Shown here: positions 1 through 8,494 of the stretch, piece after piece
Position numbering within the stretch: position 1 is the first letter of the stretch
How the letters are laid out: every line of letters begins with the position of its first letter
Assembly (NCBI RefSeq): GCF_001665395.1
Contig: NZ_LZSG01000037.1
Location: forward strand, 52,469 to 116,468
Length of the DNA stretch: 64,000 bases
Source: Mycobacterium sp. 1164966.3
GTDB lineage: Bacteria; Actinomycetota; Actinomycetes; Mycobacteriales; Mycobacteriaceae
Reading direction: 5' to 3'
Position numbers and translations under genes: made by a program
Notes under the pieces: generated by a model
Told to the model about the DNA's origin: nothing
What the model saw: only the letters and a program-made list of their open reading frames with translations
Database searches by the model: none

Positions 1-200
1 TCGCGGTGATCGAACCGGATGACGCGGTAACCGGAGCCGACGAGCTGCCGGCAGAAGCCGTCGGGCCACATGGGCAGCTGCGCGCCGAGGCCCATGATCA
101 GCAGCACCGGCGGGTTGTCCGGATCGCCGAGCTCCTCGTAATAGAGGTCGACGGTCCCGTCGGGGGTCACGCGACGCGCTAGCCCGCTGCTGGTTATCAC
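1..200 (-). CDS. lipG: Alpha/beta hydrolase (LipG-like), N-terminal part; 3' end outside window
   Basis: Only the first 66 codons lie in the window. They read as the N-terminus of an alpha/beta-hydrolase: a short beta strand (VDLYYEELG), then PPVLLIMGLGAQLPMWP, which carries the oxyanion-hole strand, then a GYRVIRFDHR strand. The catalytic serine elbow would be beyond the edge. The start is taken as GTG at 200-198, since the other nearby ATG reads into a stop after a few codons. It lies 10 nt after the stop of the upstream DinB-like gene, so it is probably the last of a three-gene minus-strand unit. The order relative to the alpha-mannosidase matches M. tuberculosis lipG (Rv0646c). Family is fairly certain; substrate unknown. 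Confidence 0.75.
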   Translation of the reverse strand, partial: MITSSGLARRVTPDGTVDLYYEELGDPDNPPVLLIMGLGAQLPMWPDGFCRQLVGSGYRVIRFDHR

Positions 201-210
201 GCTGTCCTCG

Positions 211-804
211 TCATCCCGGAGACCAGGGCTTGACCCAGCCTTCGATCTCCCAACCCTCGCGCCCGGCGATCAACTCGTACATGGTGGCGCCGTCGATGCT
301 CTCCCGGATGATGTCCGCGTGTCCGGCGTGGCGGGCCAGCTCGTTGATCACATGCAGGATCACCCAGCGCACCGACCAGGCTTCCAGGTTCTTCGGAAAC
401 CACGGGATGTCGTGCGGAACGGGCACCCGGGCATCGAGGTCGGCGGTTTCCACCAGCCGCAGTGATGTCGCGTTCTGTTCTTCGAAAGCGCGCAGCAGTC
501 CGTCCAGCGTCTCGTCCGGCCGCATCACGTGCTGGTCGGCGAATTCCCTGGCGATTTCTTCGAAGGGCCGGGTGTCCTTGGGCGGCAACCCCGGGGCCGC
601 GGCCACCCGGGCCATCCAGGTGCGCTGCATGCCGGTTGCGTGCTTGACCAGTCCGCCGATCGACAGCGCGCTGACCGAGGGCGTGGACCGGGCGTGTGCG
701 TCGGTCAGGCCGTAGGACACCGCGAAGTAGGCGCTTTGGTGATAGGCCAGGTATTCGCGCAGGGCGCTGCGCTCGTCGGCCACGGGCGGGGCGAGTGCGG
801 GCAT
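211..804 (-). CDS. DinB-fold protein, DUF664 type
   Basis: A 197-residue protein starting MPALAPPVADERSAL. It has the four-helix DinB/YfiT layout: an N-terminal helix with REYLAYHQ, a central SIGGLVKHATGMQRTWM helix (usual place of the first metal histidine), and a C-terminal HVINELARHAGHADIIRE motif whose spaced histidines look like the rest of a metal triad. DUF664 proteins are thought to be mycothiol- or bacillithiol-dependent transferases; that reaction is inferred from the family. The ATG at 804 is preferred over an in-frame start 18 codons upstream because AAAGGA stands just before it and the upstream gene ends at 807. It lies between a second DinB protein and the hydrolase gene. Confidence 0.8.
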   Translation of the reverse strand: MPALAPPVADERSALREYLAYHQSAYFAVSYGLTDAHARSTPSVSALSIGGLVKHATGMQRTWMARVAAAPGLPPKDTRPFEEIAREFADQHVMRPDETLDGLLRAFEEQNATSLRLVETADLDARVPVPHDIPWFPKNLEAWSVRWVILHVINELARHAGHADIIRESIDGATMYELIAGREGWEIEGWVKPWSPG

Positions 805-806
805 TC

Positions 807-1340
807 TCAATCCTTTTCTCGGCCGGTTTGGCGATGCAGGTAGAGGTCTCGGAGACAAGCGATTTCGGCGCCGTGGTGAATGGCCTCCCGATTGATGTGC
901 AGGATCAGCTCGGATAGTGGGTGCTCGGCGTATTGCCCCTCGGCCGGACCGCAGGGCCGGTTCAGGCCGTCAGCCGACACTGACCGCACACCGGTGTTCC
1001 ATGCAGCGTAGGTCTGATCGAGTTGCCGCAGGGCGGTGGCGGCGTCGGTGGCGTAGTCCCAACTCTCGTAGTCGGCGGGCGGTCCGCCGAAATGGTGGTA
1101 GCAGCGCATGGCGAATACGCCCACGATGATGTGGGCCATGCGCCAGGCGATCGTGGTGAACGGCGCCGGACTGGGCGGTGGGAACGCGAAATCGACCGAT
1201 CCGTCCGATTGGACGCTCCAGCAGTCGGGCACCGGCTGCCAGAAGTATTCGTCGTCGGTGAGCCCGTTAAGGCGCGGGCGCAGCTGCGCGTGCCAGTGCC
1301 AGTCAAGCTGGTCGGCCAGTTGTGTGGTCAGGTCCGCCAT
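807..1340 (-). CDS. DinB superfamily protein
   Basis: A 177-residue protein (MADLTTQLADQLDWHWHAQL) with the DinB_2 pattern: N-terminal helix and LRPRLNGLTDDEYFW, a middle TTIAWRMAHIIVGVFAMR helix, and a C-terminal LSELILHINREAIHHGAEI helix with the histidines expected for metal binding. It is only distantly like the DinB gene that follows 2 nt downstream, so the two are probably translationally coupled paralogues. An alternative ATG lies 12 nt upstream at 1352 (MLGVMADL). It is divergent from the alpha-mannosidase gene; the 51-bp gap holds two copies of TGACAAG (1356-1362, 1364-1370). Probable role: thiol-dependent detoxification, by family only. Confidence 0.8.
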   Translation of the reverse strand: MADLTTQLADQLDWHWHAQLRPRLNGLTDDEYFWQPVPDCWSVQSDGSVDFAFPPPSPAPFTTIAWRMAHIIVGVFAMRCYHHFGGPPADYESWDYATDAATALRQLDQTYAAWNTGVRSVSADGLNRPCGPAEGQYAEHPLSELILHINREAIHHGAEIACLRDLYLHRQTGREKD

Positions 1341-1391
1341 GACGCCGAGCATTCCATGACAAGGTGACAAGTCTGGTCGTAAGGTGCGGTC

Positions 1392-4300
1392 ATGCAGGTG
1401 GTTTCGGCGGAGACGACCGAGCTGTTCGTCGGGCCGCCGGACGCGCCGCTGCAGCTGGCGCGGGTCGTCGTCAGCGGGTGCACCGAGCCCACGCCCATCC
1501 GAGTCGACGGCGACGGGCTGGTCGGAGAGGCCGTCGCCGAGGCCGGCGACGGGGCCGTCGAGGTTCCCGTCACGGTAAAAAACCCGGTCGTCGGTCAGCG
1601 GCGGGCCGCGCGGGCACACGCCGGCGAGTCCAGCCACACTTTCGAGTTCACGATCGCCGAGCCCGGCTGGACGATGTACATGGTCAGCCACTTCCACTAC
1701 GACCCGGTGTGGTGGAACACCCAGGCCGGCTACACCAGCCAGTGGCACGAAGACCCGCCCGGACGGGCCCGTCAAACCAACGGCTTCGAACTCGTGCACG
1801 CCCATTTGGAGATGGCTCGCCGCGAGCCGGAGTACAAGTTCGTGCTCGCCGAGGTGGACTACCTCAAGCCGTATTGGGACACCCGCCCCGAGGATCGCGC
1901 CGACCTGCGCCGCTTCCTCGCCGAAGGACGCGTCGAGGTGATGGGCGGCACCTACAACGAACCCAACACCAACCTCACCAGCCCGGAAACGACGATCCGA
2001 AACCTGGTGCACGGCATCGGGTTTCAGCGCGAGGTGCTGGGCGCCGACCCGGCCACCGCGTGGCAGCTCGACGTCTTCGGCCACGACCCGCAATTCCCCG
2101 GGATGGCCGCCGACGCCGGGCTGACGTCGAGTTCCTGGGCGCGCGGGCCACATCACCAGTGGGGCCCTGCGCAAGGTGGGGACGTTGACCGCATGCAGTT
2201 CTGCAGCGAGTTCGAGTGGATTTCGCCGTCCGGCCGCGGGCTGCTCACGCACTACATGCCGGCGCACTATTCGGCGGGCTGGTGGATGGACTCGTCGACC
2301 TCGCTGGCCGAGGCCGAGGCCGCCACTTACGCGCTGTTCGACCAACTCAAGAGGGTCGCGCTGACCCGCAACGTGCTGCTGCCGGTCGGCACCGACTACA
2401 CCCCGCCAAACAAGTGGGTCACCGCCATTCACCGCGACTGGAACGCTCGGTATACCTGGCCCCGGTTCGTGTGCGGCCTGCCGCGGGAGTTCTTCGCGGC
2501 GGTGCGCGCCGAGCTGGCAGAGCGAGGGCAGGTGCCCTCGCCGCAGACCCGGGACATGAACCCGATCTATACCGGCAAGGACGTGTCGTACATCGACACC
2601 AAACAAGCCAACCGCGCCGCCGAGAACGCCGTCCTGGACGCCGAACGGTTCGCGGTGTTCGCGGGGCTGCTGACCGGGGCGGAATATCCCCAGGCGGCGC
2701 TGGCCAAGGCCTGGGTGCAGCTGGCCTACGGCGCCCACCACGACGCCATCACCGGTTCGGAGTCCGACCAGGTCTACCTCGACCTGTTGACCGGCTGGCG
2801 CGACGCGTGGGAGCTGGGCAGCGCGGCGCGGGACAACTCGCTGGCGCTGCTGTCCGGCGCCGTGGATGTTCCCGACGACACGCTGCTGGTGTGGAACCCG
2901 CTGACCCACCAGCGCACCGACGTGGTCACCGCCCGGCTCGACGCACCGCTGCACTCGCAGGTGCGAGTGCTCGACAGTGACGGCGAAGAGGTGCCCGTCC
3001 ATGTCGAGCACGGCGGGTGCTCGATCACCTGGCTGGCGCGCGATGTGCCGTCGATGGGGTGGCGCGCCTACCGGCTGGCCCCCGGGCACGGCTCGAACGG
3101 CTGGGAGCCGGTGCCCGGTAACGAGATTGCCAACGAGCACTACCGGCTAGCCGTCGACCCGACGCGGGGTGGTGCGGTGTCTTCGCTGTTTCACGTATCC
3201 GGCCATGGCGGCCGCGAGCTCATCGCCGACGGCAAGGTCGGCAACGAGCTCGCGGTCTACGAGGAATACTCCTCCCACCCGACTCAGGGCGAGGGCCCGT
3301 GGCATCTGCTGCCCAAGGGGCCGGTGGTCGGCTCGTCGGAATCGGCCGCCGAGGTGCAGGCATACCACGGCCCGCTGGGTCAGCGGCTCGTCGTCCACGG
3401 CCGGATCGGCACGCTGCTGCGCTACACCCAGACGGTCACGCTGTGGCGGGACGTGGCGCGCGTGGACTGCCGCACCACCATCGACGAGTTCACCGGCGTC
3501 GACCGCCTGCTCCGGCTGCGCTGGCCGTGTCCGGTGCCGGGCGCGATGCCGGTCAGCGAGGTTGGCGATGCCGTCATCGGGCGTGGCTTCGCGCTGCTAC
3601 ATGACGGGCCGCACTCGGTGGACACCGGGCGGCACCTGTGGACGCTGGACAACCCCGCCTACGGGTGGTTCGGGCTTTCGTCGGCGGTACGGATCCGTCT
3701 CGCCCCCGACACGATGCGGGCGGTGTCGGTCGCCGAGGTGGTGTCGCCCTCGGAGACGACGTCGGGGCCGCTGGCCCGCGACCTGATGGTCGCGCTGGTC
3801 CGGGCGGGCGTGACGGCCACCTGCAGCGGCGCGGACAAACCTCGCTACGGCAACCTCGACGTCGACTCCAATCTGCCGGACGCGCGCATCGCGCTGGGTG
3901 GCCCGACCCGCAACGCGTTCACCAAAGCCGTACTGGCCGAAGCCGACCCGGCCTACACCGCCGAACTCCAGCGGCAACTCGCCAAAACCGGGCGGGCCAG
4001 GATGTGGGTGCCGGCCGCGAAACCATTGGCCGCGGTGTGGGTGCCCGGCGCCGACCTGCGTGCGCCGCGCGCCCTGCCGGTGCTGGTCATCGACGGCCGC
4101 GACGACGAAAGGCTGCGGGCTGCGATCGCGTCGCTGACCGACGACCTCACCGACGCCGAGATCGCGGTGTCACAGCAAGCACCGCCGGAACCCGAACCCT
4201 TCGAAGCCCGCACCGTCGCGCTGCTCAACCGCGGGGTGCCGAGCTTCGCTGTCGACTCCGACGGCACCCTGCACACCGCGTTGTTACGCTCCTGCACCGG

Positions 4301-5570
4301 CTGGCCGTCCGGCGTGTGGATCGACGAGCCGCGCCGCACTGCGCCGGATGGCTCCAACTTCCAACTTCAGCACTGGACACACGCTTTCGACTACGCCCTG
4401 GTCTGCGACGACGGCGACTGGCGGCGCGCCGGGATCCCGGTGCGCAGCGCGCAGTTTTCGCATCCGCTGCGCGCGGTCACCCCGCACAAGCGGGGCGGCA
4501 AGTTGGCACCGGCCGGCTCGCTGCTGCAGGTCGAGCCCATCGAATCGGTGCACGTCGGCGCACTCAAAGCCGCCGGCAACCCGATGGCCGGCGGCAGCGC
4601 TGACCGCGTCGACCCTGCCGTGGTGGCCCTGCGCCTGGTGGAGACCACCGGCGCCGGCGCCCGCGTCACCGTCGGCTCCCAGCTCGGCAAGGTGAAAGCC
4701 CTGCAGCTGGCCGACCTACTGGAAAGGTCGCAGCGACGCAAACGGGCGATCGACCTGCACGGCTATCAGGTCGCCACCGTGCTGGCCCGGATCGACATGC
4801 CTAAGGTGCTGGCCGGTACCAGCGAAGTCGCCCCGCAAGCCGAGGCGGCCCAGCCGCTCTTCGCGCGTTATTGGCTGCACAACCGCGGCCCGGCGCCGGT
4901 CGGCGGGTTGCCCGTCGTCGCTCATCTGCACCCGGCGTCGGTGACCGCCGAGCCGGGCGGGGAGGTGGTGTTGCGTCTCACCGCGGCCAGCGACAGCAGC
5001 GATTACACCCTGACCGGCGAGGTGGAGATCGTGTGCCCGGGTTGGTCGGTGACGCCCGCCCTGCTGCCGTTCACGTTGTGCGCCGGCGAGCACCTGGAGG
5101 CCGACGTTGTGCTGACGATTCCGGCCCAGACCGGGCCGGGACTGTATCCGGTCCGGGCTCAACTGCGCGTCACCGGCGACTACGTGCCGGCCGCTTGGTG
5201 TCAGGTGGTAGAGGACGTGTGCGTGGTGAGCGTGGGTGCTCCCGAACACCCCGAGCTGGTCTTCCTGGTCGACGGTCCGGCCGAGGTTGAGCTGAAGGCC
5301 GGCGAGTCGGGCCGGGTGGCCGTCACGGTCGGCAGCCATGCCAAGGGCGACCTGGCGCTGGAGGCACACCTGATCAGCCCCTGGGGCACTTGGGAGTGGA
5401 TCGGCCCGGCGGCTGTCGGCGCCACGCTGCCGGCGGAGGGGACCGTCGAAGTGGGCTTCGACGTCGTCCCGCCGGCCTGGCTGGAGCCCGGCCAGTGGTG
5501 GGCCCTGGTGCGGGTCGGCTGCGCAGGCCGTCTGCTGTACTCGCCGGCGGTCAAGGTGACGGTGGCATGA
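1392..5570 (+). CDS. Glycoside hydrolase family 38 alpha-mannosidase
   Basis: A 1392-residue GH38 enzyme, orthologous by position to Rv0648. The catalytic domain opens with HFHYDPVWW near residue 100 (zinc-binding H-x-D). QLDVFGHD carries the probable nucleophile Asp227, and the helical middle domain has GAHHDAITGSESDQ with another metal histidine. The GH38 C-terminal beta domains follow to about residue 1150. The tail (about 1160-1390) is a beta-sandwich with NEW3-like sequence (GLYPVRAQLRVTGDY), which accounts for a length well above bare GH38 enzymes. No signal peptide is visible, so it is probably cytoplasmic and trims mannosides, perhaps from recycled lipomannan or glycans. AAGGTG precedes ATG 1392. 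It overlaps the next gene by ATGA. Confidence 0.9.
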   Translation: MQVVSAETTELFVGPPDAPLQLARVVVSGCTEPTPIRVDGDGLVGEAVAEAGDGAVEVPVTVKNPVVGQRRAARAHAGESSHTFEFTIAEPGWTMYMVSHFHYDPVWWNTQAGYTSQWHEDPPGRARQTNGFELVHAHLEMARREPEYKFVLAEVDYLKPYWDTRPEDRADLRRFLAEGRVEVMGGTYNEPNTNLTSPETTIRNLVHGIGFQREVLGADPATAWQLDVFGHDPQFPGMAADAGLTSSSWARGPHHQWGPAQGGDVDRMQFCSEFEWISPSGRGLLTHYMPAHYSAGWWMDSSTSLAEAEAATYALFDQLKRVALTRNVLLPVGTDYTPPNKWVTAIHRDWNARYTWPRFVCGLPREFFAAVRAELAERGQVPSPQTRDMNPIYTGKDVSYIDTKQANRAAENAVLDAERFAVFAGLLTGAEYPQAALAKAWVQLAYGAHHDAITGSESDQVYLDLLTGWRDAWELGSAARDNSLALLSGAVDVPDDTLLVWNPLTHQRTDVVTARLDAPLHSQVRVLDSDGEEVPVHVEHGGCSITWLARDVPSMGWRAYRLAPGHGSNGWEPVPGNEIANEHYRLAVDPTRGGAVSSLFHVSGHGGRELIADGKVGNELAVYEEYSSHPTQGEGPWHLLPKGPVVGSSESAAEVQAYHGPLGQRLVVHGRIGTLLRYTQTVTLWRDVARVDCRTTIDEFTGVDRLLRLRWPCPVPGAMPVSEVGDAVIGRGFALLHDGPHSVDTGRHLWTLDNPAYGWFGLSSAVRIRLAPDTMRAVSVAEVVSPSETTSGPLARDLMVALVRAGVTATCSGADKPRYGNLDVDSNLPDARIALGGPTRNAFTKAVLAEADPAYTAELQRQLAKTGRARMWVPAAKPLAAVWVPGADLRAPRALPVLVIDGRDDERLRAAIASLTDDLTDAEIAVSQQAPPEPEPFEARTVALLNRGVPSFAVDSDGTLHTALLRSCTGWPSGVWIDEPRRTAPDGSNFQLQHWTHAFDYALVCDDGDWRRAGIPVRSAQFSHPLRAVTPHKRGGKLAPAGSLLQVEPIESVHVGALKAAGNPMAGGSADRVDPAVVALRLVETTGAGARVTVGSQLGKVKALQLADLLERSQRRKRAIDLHGYQVATVLARIDMPKVLAGTSEVAPQAEAAQPLFARYWLHNRGPAPVGGLPVVAHLHPASVTAEPGGEVVLRLTAASDSSDYTLTGEVEIVCPGWSVTPALLPFTLCAGEHLEADVVLTIPAQTGPGLYPVRAQLRVTGDYVPAAWCQVVEDVCVVSVGAPEHPELVFLVDGPAEVELKAGESGRVAVTVGSHAKGDLALEAHLISPWGTWEWIGPAAVGATLPAEGTVEVGFDVVPPAWLEPGQWWALVRVGCAGRLLYSPAVKVTVA

Positions 5571-6181
5571 CGCGGCCCGTCGCGACCGTGGGCGGTGACC
5601 CGGTCTCCGTCGGCGAGGTCGACGAGCGGGAAGTGCGCCTACGCAACGGTGCTTACGCCGCCACGCTGCCGGCGAGCGGCACCAGCGAGGGCCGGCAGCT
5701 CCGGCGCTGGCTGACCCAACTGATCGTGACCGAGCGGGTGGTCGCCGTCGAGGCGGCCGCCCGTGGCGTGGCGGTGCACGGCGCCCCCACCGAGGCCGAT
5801 CTGTTGCCCGACGCGACGGCCCGGCTGGAGATCGGCAGCGTGGCCGCGGCGGTGTTGGCCGACCCGCTCGCGCGGGCGTTGTTCGCAGCCGTCACCGCGG
5901 ACGTCGAGGTGTCCGACGACGACGTCGCCGACTACCACGCTCGCAACCCGCTCCGGTTCGCCCCGTCGCGCCCGGTCCCGCACGGCTGGCGTGCGACCGC
6001 AGACGAGGAGCCGCCGCTGCAGGAGGTGCGTCCGGCGATCACCGAGCATCTGCGCGGCGCCGCGCGTCGGCGCGCCTTTCGGCGGTGGCTCGACGCCCGC
6101 CGCGCCGCACTGGTCCAGCTCGCCCCCGGCTACGAGCATCCCGGTGACCCGCGTCAGCCCGACAACACCCACCGGCACTGA
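5567..6181 (+). CDS. SurA-N-like protein of the Rv0649 ('FabD2') family
   Basis: A 204-residue protein equivalent by position to Rv0649, which is annotated malonyl-CoA:ACP transacylase FabD2. I see no support for that here: there is no GHSLG nucleophile elbow and no second catalytic histidine motif. The first 30 residues (VATVGGDPVSVGEVDERE) look like the N-terminus of SurA/PrsA foldases, followed by helices with QLIVTERVVAVEAAARGV and a DVEVSDDDVADYHARNP segment, the pattern that precedes a parvulin domain; the parvulin catalytic domain itself is absent. The ATG overlaps the mannosidase stop (ATGA), and its TGA shares a base with the kinase ATG, so it is coexpressed with both. Function unknown; possibly a chaperone for the large mannosidase (inference). 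Confidence 0.65.
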   Translation: MTRPVATVGGDPVSVGEVDEREVRLRNGAYAATLPASGTSEGRQLRRWLTQLIVTERVVAVEAAARGVAVHGAPTEADLLPDATARLEIGSVAAAVLADPLARALFAAVTADVEVSDDDVADYHARNPLRFAPSRPVPHGWRATADEEPPLQEVRPAITEHLRGAARRRAFRRWLDARRAALVQLAPGYEHPGDPRQPDNTHRH

Positions 6182-7095
6182 TGCCCATCCTCTGCCTGGA
6201 CATCGGCGGCACCAAGATCGCCGCCGGACTGGCCGAGCCCAGCGGTGTGCTGGGCTACACCGCTACCGTCCCGACGCCGGTGTACGACGGCGCCGATGCG
6301 GTCTGGGCCGCCGTCGCCGCGATGGTCACGCAAGCGTTGGACGCGGCCGGGGGCGCGGTGAGTGCCGTCGGTATCGCCTCGGCCGGACCCGTCGACCTGG
6401 ACAGCGGAACCGTCAGCCCGATCAACATTGGCTGCTGGCACGGTTTTCCGCTGCGCGAACAGGTGGCGGCCCTGGTCCCCGGTGTCCCGGTGCGGCTCGG
6501 CGGCGACGGCGTGTGCATGGCGCTCGGCGAGCACTGGCTCGGTGCCGGCCGGCGGGCGCGATTCCTGCTGGGCATGGTGGTGTCCACCGGGGTGGGCGGC
6601 GGGTTGGTGCTCGACGGCGCCCCGTACGACGGCCGCACTGGTAACGCCGGCCACGTGGGCCATGTGGTGGTCGAACCCGATGGCCGGCGGTGCACATGCG
6701 GTGGCCGGGGCTGTGTCGAGACCGTCGCTTCCGGACCGTCGGTGGCGCGCTGGGCCAGGGACCACGGCTGGTCTGCGCCGCCGGGCGCGGGCGCCAAGGA
6801 GCTGGCCGAGGCCGCGGCGAGCGGAGATACGTTGGCGCTGGCGGCTTTTCGCCGGGCCGGCACCGCGCTGGCGGCGATGATCGCGTCGGTGGCGGCGGTG
6901 TGCGACCTGGACCTCGTTGTCATCGGTGGGGGAGTGGCCAAGTCCGGCGACCTGCTCTTCGGCCCTTTGCGTGCGTCGTTGTCCGACTACGCCGGGCTGA
7001 GCTTTGTGGCCGGGGTCCGAGTGCTGCCGGCCGAACTGGGTAGCGAGGCCGGGCTGGTCGGCGCCGCCCGGCTCGCCAGCATTGCGCGAGTGTGA
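6181..7095 (+). CDS. ROK family sugar kinase
   Basis: A 304-residue ROK protein equivalent by position to Rv0650. The phosphate-binding motif DIGGTK is at residues 7-12. The GGDGVCMALGEHWLGAGR region holds the substrate face, and the ROK zinc motif CTCGGRGCVET is near 170-180. It has no N-terminal helix-turn-helix, so it is a kinase rather than a ROK repressor. Glucokinase or another hexokinase activity is the family expectation; mannose from the upstream alpha-mannosidase is a plausible substrate (inference). It starts at the ATG overlapping the previous stop (TGATG). Its own stop lies in the left arm of a long inverted repeat that probably ends the operon. Confidence 0.85.
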   Translation: MPILCLDIGGTKIAAGLAEPSGVLGYTATVPTPVYDGADAVWAAVAAMVTQALDAAGGAVSAVGIASAGPVDLDSGTVSPINIGCWHGFPLREQVAALVPGVPVRLGGDGVCMALGEHWLGAGRRARFLLGMVVSTGVGGGLVLDGAPYDGRTGNAGHVGHVVVEPDGRRCTCGGRGCVETVASGPSVARWARDHGWSAPPGAGAKELAEAAASGDTLALAAFRRAGTALAAMIASVAAVCDLDLVVIGGGVAKSGDLLFGPLRASLSDYAGLSFVAGVRVLPAELGSEAGLVGAARLASIARV

Positions 7096-7142
7096 ATCCC
7101 GCGACGCGACACGCCGCGAGGGCGTCGCCGAGTTCACACTCG
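7087..7142 (+). terminator. Hairpin ending the mannosidase-kinase operon
   Basis: Outer arms CGAGTGTGAA (7087-7096) and TTCACACTCG (7133-7142) are perfect complements, and an inner stem GCGACGC / GCGTCGC (7101-7107, 7122-7128) lies inside. The kinase stop codon is in the left arm. There is no U tract, as is common for mycobacterial terminators. Confidence 0.55.
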
Positions 7143-7161
7143 GCGACCGTTCGGGCCCGTT

Positions 7162-7191
7162 TTGGCTGATGGCAAGCGGCCGCGCTATTGT
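7162..7191 (+). promoter_or_regulatory. Promoter for rplJ-rplL
   Basis: TTGGCT (7162-7167) and TATTGT (7186-7191) with an 18-nt spacer resemble a SigA promoter. The same TATTGT -10 box occurs before rpoB and rpsL in this window. Confidence 0.55.
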
Positions 7192-7194
7192 GGT

Positions 7195-7406
7195 TGCCGA
7201 TCCACCGAAGACCGTCGGTCACCGAGAAATCGGTTGAAGGTCCGGGAACATCCCGGCGGCCCACGCAGGAGGACGAGGCAGTAACGCCGGCGTGCGCCGG
7301 CGTATCCAACGCCCCGGCCACTTCTGCGCCGGGGCGTACGTCATTCCCGGCCGGGCACACCTTCGGTGGTCGACAGACAACAGGAAGTCCACCGTAGGAG
7401 GCACGC
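7195..7406 (+). promoter_or_regulatory. Structured 5' leader of rplJ (probable L10 leader)
   Basis: About 210 nt of untranslated leader with stable GC hairpins: CGCCGG/CCGGCG at 7285-7302 and CGCCCCGG/CCGGGGCG at 7310-7336. It sits where the L10(L12)4 autoregulatory leader lies in other bacteria, so feedback binding of L10-L12 is likely from family knowledge. AGGAGG at the 3' end is the rplJ ribosome site. Confidence 0.5.
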
Positions 7407-7994
7407 ATGGCCAGGGCTGACAAAGCCACCGCCGTCGCGGAAATCGCAGAGCAGTTCAAGGCCTCGAGCGCCAGCCTGATCACCGAATACCGCGGTCTGA
7501 CGGTGGCGAACCTGGCTGAGCTGCGCAGGTCGCTGGGCGAGTCGGCTACTTACGCCGTCGCCAAGAACACGCTGATCAAGCGGGCGGCCTCGGAAGCCGG
7601 TATCGAAGGCCTCGACGAGCTGTTCGCCGGCCCGACGGCCATCGCGTTCGTCACCGGCGAAGCGGTCGATGCGGCCAAGGCCATCAAGACCTTCGCCAAG
7701 GAGCACAAGGCGCTGGTCATCAAGGGCGGCTACATGGACGGCCACCCGCTGACCGTCGCGGAAGTCGAGCGCATCGCCGATCTGGAGTCCCGCGAGGTGC
7801 TGCTGGCCAAGCTGGCCGGGGCGATGAAGGGCAACCTCGCCAAGGCGGCCGGCCTGTTCAATGCACCGGCATCGCAGATGGCCCGGTTGCTGGCCGCCCT
7901 GCAAGAAAAGAAGCCCGCCGATGCTCCGGCCCCCGCGGCCGCCGCCGAGGCACCCGCTGAAACTCCGGCCCCCGAATCAGCTGCAGCGGAATAA
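7407..7994 (+). CDS. rplJ: 50S ribosomal protein L10
   Basis: A 195-residue L10. The N-terminal rRNA-binding domain includes [18 protein letters not shown] and [13 protein letters not shown]. The C-terminal helix that binds L7/L12 dimers ([19 protein letters not shown]) follows, and then an Ala/Pro-rich tail typical of mycobacteria. L10 anchors the L12 stalk that recruits translation GTPases. AGGAGG lies 6 nt before ATG 7407. It is cotranscribed with rplL, 41 bp downstream, and probably represses its own mRNA through the leader. Confidence 0.97.
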   Translation: MARADKATAVAEIAEQFKASSASLITEYRGLTVANLAELRRSLGESATYAVAKNTLIKRAASEAGIEGLDELFAGPTAIAFVTGEAVDAAKAIKTFAKEHKALVIKGGYMDGHPLTVAEVERIADLESREVLLAKLAGAMKGNLAKAAGLFNAPASQMARLLAALQEKKPADAPAPAAAAEAPAETPAPESAAAE

Positions 7995-8035
7995 CCCACC
8001 TACCCCAAACCCCAGAATCAGGAAGGACCCACATC

Positions 8036-8428
8036 ATGGCAAAGCTCTCCAGCGACGAACTGCTCGACGCGTTCAAGGAAATGACCTTGTTGGAGCTGTC
8101 GGACTTCGTCAAGAAGTTCGAGGAGACCTTCGAGGTCACCGCGGCCGCACCGGTCGCTGTCGCCGCCGCGGGCGCGGCCCCGGCGGGCGGCGCTGCCGAG
8201 GCTGCCGAGGAGCAGTCCGAGTTCGACGTGATCCTCGAGGCCGCCGGCGACAAGAAGATCGGCGTCATCAAGGTGGTCCGGGAGATCGTCTCCGGCCTGG
8301 GCCTCAAGGAGGCCAAGGACCTGGTCGACAGCGCGCCCAAGCCGCTTTTGGAGAAGGTCGCCAAGGAAGCCGCCGACGAGGCCAAGGCCAAGCTCGAGGC
8401 GGCCGGCGCCAGCGTCACCGTCAAGTAG
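8036..8428 (+). CDS. rplL: 50S ribosomal protein L7/L12
   Basis: A 130-residue L12. The N-terminal dimerisation helices ([20 protein letters not shown]) come first, then an Ala/Gly/Pro hinge near residues 38-60, then the C-terminal factor-binding domain with [20 protein letters not shown] and [15 protein letters not shown]. This is the stalk protein that stimulates EF-Tu and EF-G GTP hydrolysis. AGGAAGG precedes ATG 8036. The operon ends here at a strong hairpin 20 nt after the stop. Confidence 0.98.
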   Translation: MAKLSSDELLDAFKEMTLLELSDFVKKFEETFEVTAAAPVAVAAAGAAPAGGAAEAAEEQSEFDVILEAAGDKKIGVIKVVREIVSGLGLKEAKDLVDSAPKPLLEKVAKEAADEAKAKLEAAGASVTVK

Positions 8429-8447
8429 TTCCTGCTCGGCCCTCGCC

Positions 8448-8487
8448 CTCGCCGAGCGTCACTCCTGCGTGACACTCGGCGGGCGAG
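8448..8487. terminator. Bidirectional hairpin between rplL and the TetR gene
   Basis: GCCGAGCGTCAC (8451-8462) pairs with GTGACACTCGGC (8469-8480) with one mismatch and a 6-nt loop. It lies between two convergent genes (rplL ends at 8428, the TetR gene at 8495) and can serve both. Confidence 0.6.
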
Positions 8488-8494
8488 CGGTGGC

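Noticed and set aside
1353..3140. Antisense frame continuing from the DinB gene into the mannosidase
   Set aside because: Only the last 180 residues look like a protein; the upstream part is an antisense artefact of the mannosidase gene.
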